From positions 1 through 11,582 of the forward strand of contig CAIKBN010000125.1 of assembly GCA_903825675.1 (NCBI GenBank): 11,582 nt of DNA, in the 5' to 3' direction. Both the position numbers and the translations under genes were made by a program. Under the pieces are notes generated by a model, which made no database searches, was not told where the DNA came from, and saw only the letters and a program-made list of their open reading frames with translations. Origin of the DNA: an uncultured archaeon. Its GTDB lineage: Archaea; Aenigmatarchaeota; Aenigmatarchaeia; GW2011-AR5. This document shows positions 6,096 to 11,582 of this stretch, in pieces. The number at the start of each line of letters is the position of its first letter. Positions within the stretch are counted from its first letter, which is position 1.

Positions 6096-7619
6096 CTATT
6101 CCCACTCCATTGTAGCCGGTGGCTTATTGGAAATATCATAAACTACACGGTTAACATCGCTGATCTCATTTGTGATCCTCGTGGAGATTTTTTCCAGTAC
6201 ATCATAAGGAACCCTTGCAAAATTTGATGTCATTGCATCTTTCGATTCTATGATTCTCACAACAATCGGGTACTTATAACTCCTTGCATCACCCTGTATG
6301 CCAACGCTCTTTATTGGCAGCAGTACAGCAAAAGCCATCCATACAGTATCGTATAAACCTGCTTTGGTAAGCTCTTCCTCGATTATAAAGCTGGCCCTTC
6401 TTACAATTTCTGCTTTTTCTGGTGTTACTTCCCCAATAATCCTAACACCTATTCCAGGACCAGGAAAAACATGCCTCTTGATAATCTCATCAGGCAGTCT
6501 TAACTGCCTGGCAATTCTCTTTACTTCGTCCTTGTATAAATTTCTTAGAGGCTCGTAAACCTCTAGTTTCATATCATCCGGTAGGCCGCCTACATTATGA
6601 TGTGATTTTATTCTTGACGAGTGCTGTGTAATGCCGCTTTCAATACGGTCAGAGTAAATTGTTCCCTGGATCAGGATTTCTGCAGCTTCCTTTTCTGCAA
6701 GCTCGTCAAATATATCGACAAACGCCTTTCCTATTATCTTTCTTTTTTCCTCTGGATCTATTATATTTCTTAATGCGTTGAAAAATCTTTCCCGGGCTTT
6801 TATAATCTTTAGATTCAGACCGAATTTAGAAAATGCTTTTTCTATGAACTCCGTCTCTTTATGCCTCATAAGGCCTGTATCAACATAAACAGCAATTAAA
6901 TTCTTGCCAATTACGCTGCTTACAAGAACAGCAGCTGTTGTTGAATCAACCCCGCCAGACAGTGCGATTATGGCTTTTCTAGCGCCTATTATTGCTTTTA
7001 TTTCGCTTTTGATACTATCTATAATTTTAGATGCATCCCATTCTCTTTTGGCATTGCACACACCAAAGACAAAGTTTTCTAGTATTTTATTTCCATTTTC
7101 TGTATGCATAACCTCTGGGTGGAATTGTAAGCCATATATTTTATTATTGATATCTTCAAAAGCAGCTACTGGAGAAATCGATGTTTTTGCAGTTATTGCA
7201 TAACAGTCTGGCAGGGTTTTTACAATGTCTTTATGGTTCATCCAGACCTTTTGCATCCCATGCAGCCCGTTTAATAATATGCTGTTTTTCACGATTTCCA
7301 GTTCTGTGGTTCCATATTCGCCAGCTGCACCTGTTATTACCTTTCCGCCATCTAGGTAAGCTATTAATTGATGCCCATAGCATATGCCCAAAACAGGAAC
7401 GCCTAAATGAATTATACCCTTATCGCATTTTGGAGAATCATTATCATAAACGCATGCAGCCCCGCCAGAGAGTATTATTCCCCTTAATCCATCTTTTGCT
7501 AATTCTTCCTTGCTGGCATTGCATGGTAGAACCTCAACATAAACACCCATATCCCTGATTCTTCTAGAAATGAGATGGCAGTACTGACCGCCAAAATCCA
7601 ATACTATAATCTTGTCCAT
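6096..7619 (-). CDS. guaA: GMP synthase, single-chain glutamine-hydrolysing
   Basis: Converts XMP, ATP and glutamine to GMP, the last step of guanine nucleotide synthesis. 507 residues hold the whole two-part enzyme. The class I glutaminase domain is at about 1-190, with LDFGGQYCHLI at 7-17, the nucleophile C80 in GICYGHQL, and H167/E169 in QFHPEV. The ATP pyrophosphatase domain has the SGGVDS P-loop at 221-226 and later KSHHNVGGLP and FPGPGIGVRI. The C-terminal dimerisation domain ends in the standard NRVVYDISNKPPATMEWE. All key residues are intact and the length is normal (bacterial enzymes about 515-525). Many archaea instead encode glutaminase and synthetase as two separate proteins, so the fused form is notable and may mark gene transfer. 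It has a leaderless-type promoter, lies downstream of secD on the same strand (65-nt gap), and converges on purF. Confidence 0.97.
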   Translation of the reverse strand: MDKIIVLDFGGQYCHLISRRIRDMGVYVEVLPCNASKEELAKDGLRGIILSGGAACVYDNDSPKCDKGIIHLGVPVLGICYGHQLIAYLDGGKVITGAAGEYGTTELEIVKNSILLNGLHGMQKVWMNHKDIVKTLPDCYAITAKTSISPVAAFEDINNKIYGLQFHPEVMHTENGNKILENFVFGVCNAKREWDASKIIDSIKSEIKAIIGARKAIIALSGGVDSTTAAVLVSSVIGKNLIAVYVDTGLMRHKETEFIEKAFSKFGLNLKIIKARERFFNALRNIIDPEEKRKIIGKAFVDIFDELAEKEAAEILIQGTIYSDRIESGITQHSSRIKSHHNVGGLPDDMKLEVYEPLRNLYKDEVKRIARQLRLPDEIIKRHVFPGPGIGVRIIGEVTPEKAEIVRRASFIIEEELTKAGLYDTVWMAFAVLLPIKSVGIQGDARSYKYPIVVRIIESKDAMTSNFARVPYDVLEKISTRITNEISDVNRVVYDISNKPPATMEWE

Positions 7620-7639
7620 GATATATTAGCTTAATGAAA

Positions 7640-7650
7640 TTTTTTATGCT
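7640..7650 (-). promoter_or_regulatory. TATA-like box of guaA
   Basis: On the minus strand GCATAAAAAATTT is centred about 27 nt before the guaA ATG (7619), predicting leaderless transcription. It lies in the 65-nt gap after the secD stop, so guaA can be transcribed independently of the secFD operon. No Shine-Dalgarno is seen. Confidence 0.5.
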
Positions 7651-7684
7651 TTTAGGCATGCATTCAAACAAAGAATGGGTCTGA

Positions 7685-9310
7685 TTACCCTCCGACCAAT
7701 TTCTCAACAATAACACCAAAAGCAGGTCTTGTTATCAATATTCCAGCAAGAACACCTATCATTGTGACTATTGCAAACCCACGCAGAAGACCAAATCCAA
7801 TAATCATCATTGGGAGCATAGCTGACAATACAGTACCGCCTGAGCCAAATATTACAAAAAATGCACGCGAAATCCTTTCCTTTAGAGTCCATGACTTGGT
7901 CTCGCCACGCAAAGCTTGGTCAAGCATTATTATCTGGCTGTCTACACCAGTTCCAACTGTAGCAATTATACCAGCTATAGCAGCTAAATCAATATTCCAT
8001 TTTATTAATGCAGCTACCCCAAGTATTATCAGAACCTCGCATAATGATATTAACATAGTCGGAAATATAAGTTTCATCTTCCTGTACCTCACTAAAATAA
8101 CACCAGAGACAGCTAGTATAGCTCCAATTGCAGCCATGGCAACAACACTCAGAAAGCCAGCCCCAAGCTTCGGTGATACAGTGTCTAACTGAACAATCTC
8201 TATGGATGTAGGCAACGCACCAGACTTAAGAATAGATTGTAATCTGACCATGGCATTCTTTGCCTGCTCCACTGTTTTTGTTCCACCCTCGATGCTTATA
8301 CTTGTTTCAATCTTGCCCTTTAAGCCAGAACGAATATTTAACTCATCTAATAAATCATTATCAAGATAAAGGTATATCTTAGACTCCAAATAACGGTAAG
8401 TCTCTCCTGGTTTTGCAGGCGCTATAGCTACATTCTGAGTTACCCATGCAAACTTTTTAGCCCCATCAGCTGATATCTCAAGAGGGAAAGACCAACTGTA
8501 ACCGTCGCCTGATTTTTCTACCATTGATTTACCAAAGTAAACAATTGCTATATCATTGCCACTGTAAACAGTTGATGTGAGATTAATAGTATCCGTAATA
8601 TTATTAACAAAAAACGGTATGCCAGCTAATGTGAAATTTTCGCCAGGCACGGCAGTTATACCACCTATTTTTATTACACCATTTTCCATAGATATCTCAT
8701 ATTTTTTATCTAGCTCAAGCGAACTCTTATTATCATTTAAATTGAGAACAATTGGAATCTTCGCCTCAAAATTTCCCTGATGCTCTAAGAGATCCTTTAA
8801 CTCTTCTTCAGTCCCGCCAGCCATCGTTATTTCTATGAAGCCCTGCTTTCCATACCAGATAGGCATAAGATTAGATTCCCTGAGACCGTATAAATTAATC
8901 CTAGTCTGCAAGGTTGATATCATCCTGTCCATTGTTGAATTATCAGTAATATTAACAGCTACCAGAGCCCTGACACCACCCCGTATATCAAGACCAAAAA
9001 CAAGATTAGAAAAAGACGCATCCTCAACAGAAATGCCCACTGTTCCATTAACATTTACATATTTTACACCCTTGCTGGTATCGAGCTTGACATTACCAGA
9101 ATAATTCTTATTAAGAAGAGCCGTAGTTGCCTGATTATTATCTATCTTGTATATAATATCGCCAACAACAAGACCACTAACAGAAGAATTCTTGCTGATA
9201 TAATCTATCTTAACTCCAACTGGATTTGGATTAGGACCTATAAGGATTATTGACAAAATTACAGCTGTCAGCAATATCAAAATACTTGGTTTTTTAAGAA
9301 TATCCCTCAT
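7685..9310 (-). CDS. secD: Protein-export membrane protein SecD
   Basis: With SecF, helps late steps of Sec-dependent export, probably powered by the ion gradient. I choose the start at 9310 (MRDILKKPSILILLTAVILS), giving 541 residues, because AGGTG lies 5 nt upstream and a membrane helix starts at once; a frame-open extension to 9373 would overlap secF by 55 nt. Order: TM1 (10-26), a large external domain (27-385) with the SecD mark GLDIRGGVRALV at 106-117, then five more membrane helices from 386 to 535, including the conserved GTGVDSQI at 453-460 with D457. Residues 31-60 resemble a shortened PDZ-like unit (SGLVVGDIIYKID). Nine N-x-S/T sequons (N41 to N243) lie in the external domain. It is the second gene of the secF-secD operon. 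The stop is TAA right after VGG. Confidence 0.95.
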   Translation of the reverse strand: MRDILKKPSILILLTAVILSIILIGPNPNPVGVKIDYISKNSSVSGLVVGDIIYKIDNNQATTALLNKNYSGNVKLDTSKGVKYVNVNGTVGISVEDASFSNLVFGLDIRGGVRALVAVNITDNSTMDRMISTLQTRINLYGLRESNLMPIWYGKQGFIEITMAGGTEEELKDLLEHQGNFEAKIPIVLNLNDNKSSLELDKKYEISMENGVIKIGGITAVPGENFTLAGIPFFVNNITDTINLTSTVYSGNDIAIVYFGKSMVEKSGDGYSWSFPLEISADGAKKFAWVTQNVAIAPAKPGETYRYLESKIYLYLDNDLLDELNIRSGLKGKIETSISIEGGTKTVEQAKNAMVRLQSILKSGALPTSIEIVQLDTVSPKLGAGFLSVVAMAAIGAILAVSGVILVRYRKMKLIFPTMLISLCEVLIILGVAALIKWNIDLAAIAGIIATVGTGVDSQIIMLDQALRGETKSWTLKERISRAFFVIFGSGGTVLSAMLPMMIIGFGLLRGFAIVTMIGVLAGILITRPAFGVIVEKLVGG

Positions 9311-9315
9311 AAAAA

Positions 9316-9320
9316 CACCT
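9316..9320 (-). promoter_or_regulatory. Shine-Dalgarno of secD fused to the secF stop codon
   Basis: The secF stop TAG and the ribosome site AGGTG share two bases (TAGGTG on the minus strand), followed by a 5-nt gap and the secD ATG at 9310. This layout suits translational coupling of the two subunits and decides the secD start. Confidence 0.7.
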
Positions 9321-10158
9321 ATTTTTGACGTCTGATCAGCCAAAATCTCAGCATATTCGCATTTCCCATCCATGTAATGATTATATCCATTCCAACACCA
9401 ATCATTAGTACAGTGGCCATCTGCTGTAAAACAAAAGTGCCCGAAATCAAAAATAAAGCAGTCAACGCACCCAATGTAGTTAATGACATAGTCAGTCCCG
9501 TCTTCATGGCAATCTTTATACTTGCGTTAATTTCTCTTTCCCTGACCTTAAGAAGTTCGGTCGTTAGCAAAATATCCGTATCTACCGAATAACCAATAAT
9601 CATTAGAAGTGCAGCTAGAACAGGCAAAGAGAGCTTTATTCCAACAGCATCCATTAAACCAGCTGTAATAATAAAATTAATTATAACAGAAAGGATAACC
9701 ATTCCCGAAGGAACAGGAGCCCTGAAAAGTATGAAAACTACCATAGACATCAGTATAAAAGCAGCTATTATAGCTATCTCTGCCTGCTTCCAGAAAATAG
9801 CACCAAGAATAGGGCCAACAGTAGTTACATCATAACTTCCATTTAAACCAGCACCAGCCAGATCAGCTAAAACCATCTTGGCATCAACATCAGGTGCAGT
9901 TTCTACGATCAACTCGTTCCTTGCCCCAGTTATAACGCGTAAACTTGCATAAGGCAAAGCACTCTGCAACTTTGAAATATCTATAGCCTTTTCTAATTCC
10001 ATTGTGATTCTGTTACCACCTGATATATCAACATCAGTCCCTACAAAAGAACCAGTTGTGATAAGATTATTCAAGAGTATAATAACTGCGAAAGTAAGAA
10101 TAATAAAGGGTACAAAAAACCACACCTTCCATAACTTTTCATATTTTTCATATATCAT
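9319..10158 (-). CDS. secF: Protein-export membrane protein SecF
   Basis: Partner subunit of SecD in the Sec export accessory complex. 279 residues with six predicted membrane helices: TM1 (13-31), then an external domain (about 36-122) with the family mark GTDVDISGGNRIT at 40-52, then helices from about 124 to 270. The fourth-helix motif GYSVDTDILLTTELLK (189-204) matches archaeal SecF, corresponding to bacterial GYSINDT. Length is typical (about 280-300). secF precedes secD, the reverse of the common bacterial order. The ATG at 10158 is followed by a short charged segment (IYEKYEKLWK) and TM1, as expected. The leader contains an 8-bp CCCGCGGG palindrome. It is divergent from the reductase gene, with a shared 93-nt upstream region. 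Confidence 0.95.
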   Translation of the reverse strand: MIYEKYEKLWKVWFFVPFIILTFAVIILLNNLITTGSFVGTDVDISGGNRITMELEKAIDISKLQSALPYASLRVITGARNELIVETAPDVDAKMVLADLAGAGLNGSYDVTTVGPILGAIFWKQAEIAIIAAFILMSMVVFILFRAPVPSGMVILSVIINFIITAGLMDAVGIKLSLPVLAALLMIIGYSVDTDILLTTELLKVREREINASIKIAMKTGLTMSLTTLGALTALFLISGTFVLQQMATVLMIGVGMDIIITWMGNANMLRFWLIRRQK

Positions 10159-10166
10159 TTTTTAAA

Positions 10167-10174
10167 CCCGCGGG
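10167..10174. promoter_or_regulatory. GC-rich palindrome CCCGCGGG just before secF
   Basis: A perfect 8-bp G/C palindrome stands alone in very AT-rich DNA, 8 nt before the secF ATG, flanked by AAAG on one side and TTTAAA on the other. With no loop it cannot form a hairpin by itself, so a DNA-level site or a BRE-like element is likelier than an RNA stem. It might also be chance. Confidence 0.3.
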
Positions 10175-10203
10175 CTTTGAATTGAACTGTAAAAAGGATA
10201 CCT

Positions 10204-10223
10204 CATAAACCTTATTAATTTTT
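10204..10223 (+). promoter_or_regulatory. BRE/TATA-like region of the reductase gene
   Basis: CATAAACCTTATTAATTTTT precedes the ATG at 10252 by about 30-45 nt. Its ATAAACCTTAT (10205-10215) is identical to the element before the 76-aa gene (2581-2591). Predicted transcription start is near 10240-10245. On the opposite strand the same stretch (GGTTTATGAGG) may contain the secF promoter, so the two divergent genes could share this element. Confidence 0.4.
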
Positions 10224-10251
10224 CTTGAATAGTAATTTAAGGTTATTTTAG

Positions 10252-11346
10252 ATGGTTATAATGTACGACGTTATTGTGGTTGGCGCAGGCGTTGCAGGCT
10301 CCTATATAGCAAGCAAACTAGATGCCGATGTCTTAGTCCTGGAAAAAGACAAGGACATAATCCTAAAGGATTCAGGCATAGTATCCCACGAGTGTTTCGA
10401 ATATTTTAATGAAAAAGCATTGATCCAGAATGATATAAAACAGATGCAGTTCATCTCACCATCAGGCCTTGAATTCGTTTTAAGTGCAGATGAACCCTTT
10501 GCACATATACTAAAAAGAAGACTTTTCGCTTTACACCTAAGAAAATTAGCAAGAAAAAACGCAAAGATAAGTTATGAGACAGTAAGAAAAATAAACTATC
10601 TGCATAACTCTGTTGAGGTTCACACAGACAGTTCAGTTTATGAGTGCAAACTTCTTGTTGGTTCAGACGGTGCGCATTCGCTAGTAAGAAAGTTTATGGG
10701 AATAAATGATCCGTTAATGTTCACAGGCATTTTTTCACGAGCAAAACTGCCGATAGAATCGAACAAAATAAAAATCTATCCTAATAAGTATTTTTCACCC
10801 GATTTCTTTGCATGGATAATATCACAAAGCAACGAGTATGGCATTATAACATCAATAAGGCCGTATGAATATTTTCAATATTTTAAAAATAAATTGCACC
10901 TACCAGAAGGAGATATTTATTCATCATCAGTTCCCATAGGCTTTACAAAGTCCTATGCCAACAGGGCTCTTTTGGTCGGAGATGCCTGTGGCCAGACCAA
11001 GCCACTTACAGGCGGTGGAATAATGTTTTCCCTAATAGCAGCCGATCATGCAATAAAAGTAATAAATGAAGCATGCGAGAAAAAAAGATTTGATGAAGAA
11101 TTTCTAGCTGATTATGAAAGCCTGTGGAAAGAAGACTTTAGTTCTGAAATAAGAAAACAGCTTTTAGCAAGAAAGCTATACAGAAAATTGACGAATCAGG
11201 ATATAGATAAGCTCTTCAGAGACTTTGGCCCATCCATAGAAAAGATAGAAGAATTTGATTACGACATGCTTAGTGGAATATGGAGAAAAATGCCCAAAGG
11301 GAAGCTCCTTAAATTCATTATATCAAACATATGGCGTATTATTTAA
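10252..11346 (+). CDS. Geranylgeranyl reductase family FAD enzyme
   Basis: FAD-dependent reductase of the family that saturates geranylgeranyl chains of archaeal membrane lipids; the exact substrate is not shown by sequence. Of 364 residues, the N-terminus has the Rossmann FAD motif VIVVGAGVAGSYIA (8-20) ending with E31, the NAD(P)H/FAD DG motif LLVGSDGAHSLVRK (134-147), FFAWII (185-190), and the highly typical LLVGDACGQTKPLTGGGI (240-257) with the FAD-binding GD. In many relatives a C-x-G element follows the first FAD region; here it reads KDSGIVS (39-45), with Asp-Ser and no Cys, so substrate handling may differ. Starts at 10252 and 10261 are both possible: the second (MYDVIVVGAG) gives the usual family N-terminus. 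The gene ends overlapping the convergent flippase-like gene by 8 nt. Confidence 0.9.
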   Translation: MVIMYDVIVVGAGVAGSYIASKLDADVLVLEKDKDIILKDSGIVSHECFEYFNEKALIQNDIKQMQFISPSGLEFVLSADEPFAHILKRRLFALHLRKLARKNAKISYETVRKINYLHNSVEVHTDSSVYECKLLVGSDGAHSLVRKFMGINDPLMFTGIFSRAKLPIESNKIKIYPNKYFSPDFFAWIISQSNEYGIITSIRPYEYFQYFKNKLHLPEGDIYSSSVPIGFTKSYANRALLVGDACGQTKPLTGGGIMFSLIAADHAIKVINEACEKKRFDEEFLADYESLWKEDFSSEIRKQLLARKLYRKLTNQDIDKLFRDFGPSIEKIEEFDYDMLSGIWRKMPKGKLLKFIISNIWRII

Positions 11347-11582
11347 TTATCTTTTTTACATCAATTTTCTTGCTAAGATACAAAAACGACAAGCCGCCAA
11401 GGAAGATGCCGTACCAGAAGGTCAAAAATCGATATAATAACATGCCAGCTGTTGCAATAGAACCTTCTACACCAACCAAACCAAGTAAAATAATTATAAC
11501 AACATCTGTTGAGCCTATGCCACCAGGCAATGAACTCATAACCCCTATCAATACAGACAAGGCTATTATACTAGATAAAATA
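11339..11582 (-). CDS. Flippase-like (UPF0104/LPG-synthase TM-type) membrane protein, C-terminal fragment
   Basis: The frame is open to the window edge, so only the last 80 residues are seen and the start lies beyond 11582. Visible are a helix end, the family-typical loop SSLPGGIGSTDVVIIILLGL, then GVEGSIATAGMLLYRFLTFW and a last membrane helix ending LYLSKKIDVKKIIK. The L-P-G-G-x-G...L-Y-R-x-x-T-x-W pattern is that of the YbhN/UPF0104 (lysylphosphatidylglycerol synthase TM region) family. Archaeal members such as AglD-like proteins can carry this domain behind a glycosyltransferase domain, but nothing upstream is visible to decide. Probably moves lipid-linked substrates across the membrane (family inference). 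Its TAA stop overlaps the tail of the reductase gene by 8 nt. Confidence 0.85.
   Translation of the reverse strand, partial: ILSSIIALSVLIGVMSSLPGGIGSTDVVIIILLGLVGVEGSIATAGMLLYRFLTFWYGIFLGGLSFLYLSKKIDVKKIIK

Noticed and set aside
7181..7558. 125-codon plus-strand open frame opposite guaA
   Set aside because: The sense strand carries conserved glutaminase motifs, including the catalytic Cys and SGG loop. The antisense product is low-complexity and lacks family features.
7620..7684. Small RNA or extra gene between guaA and secD
   Set aside because: 65 nt only; its content is explained by the guaA TATA-like box and a short GCATGC palindrome, with no further structure.
7764..8192. 142-codon plus-strand open frame opposite secD
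   Set aside because: Mirror of the hydrophobic SecD helices; no independent start signal or recognisable domain.
9311..9373. Upstream extension of SecD starting at an earlier in-frame ATG
   Set aside because: It would overlap the secF coding region by 55 nt and add a polar stretch (MDGKCEYAEILADQ) with no family match. The ATG at 9310 has a ribosome site and leads straight into TM1.
1..11582. tRNA, rRNA, C/D-box RNA or CRISPR array
   Set aside because: No cloverleaf with T-loop GGTTCRANNCC-like sequence, no regularly spaced direct repeats, and no paired C and D boxes were noticed in the intergenic regions. This was by eye; a covariance-model search would be decisive.

Overview
The window is almost certainly archaeal and chromosomal. 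The support is a family B DNA polymerase, an archaeal NAC-alpha protein with a UBA tail, the archaeal secF-before-secD gene order, a geranylgeranyl-reductase-family flavoprotein of the kind used for archaeal membrane lipids, an archaeal TctA/COG1784-type membrane protein, and a tiny DUF1931-type histone-fold protein. Promoters look archaeal: A/T-rich TATA-like boxes lie about 25-30 nt before the start codon, often giving very short or no leaders. The DNA is AT-rich and uses ATA for Ile and AGA/AGG for Arg heavily. The lineage cannot be fixed from sequence reading alone. A DPANN-type or other AT-rich archaeon with compact gene packing is plausible, but that is inference.

Layout. 1-1995 (+): C-terminal two thirds or more of a family B DNA polymerase whose 5' end lies outside the window. 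2061-2252 (+): a 63-aa basic/acidic bipolar protein of unknown role. 2318-2494 (-): a 58-aa histone-fold gene with a strong Shine-Dalgarno. A 128-nt divergent promoter region with an imperfect palindrome separates it from a 76-aa cysteine-bearing unknown (2623-2853, +). 2859-4067 (-): TctA-like permease, divergent from NAC (4113-4442, +). 4591-6078 (+): a divergent PurF-like amidophosphoribosyltransferase behind a perfect 16-bp inverted repeat. It converges on a full-length single-chain GMP synthase (6096-7619, -). 7685-9310 (-) and 9319-10158 (-): SecD and SecF, transcribed secF then secD. 10252-11346 (+): geranylgeranyl-reductase-family enzyme, whose tail overlaps by 8 nt the end of a flippase-like membrane protein (11339-11582, -) that runs off the window.

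Themes. PurF and GuaA are the committing step of purine synthesis and the last step to GMP, placed tail to tail. NAC and SecDF serve nascent-chain handling and protein export. The reductase and the flippase-like protein concern the membrane and its lipids. The genes are mostly short independent units with their own promoters, except secF-secD, which is an operon with the downstream Shine-Dalgarno fused to the upstream stop codon. I see no mobile element, CRISPR array, tRNA or rRNA, and no gene-free stretch longer than about 150 nt. I did not find a clear new multigene system. The best leads are the divergent PurF with its palindromic upstream region, the one-chain GMP synthase, the histone-fold mini-gene with its palindromic promoter, the PDZ-like and sequon-rich SecD ectodomain, and two unrecognised small proteins.
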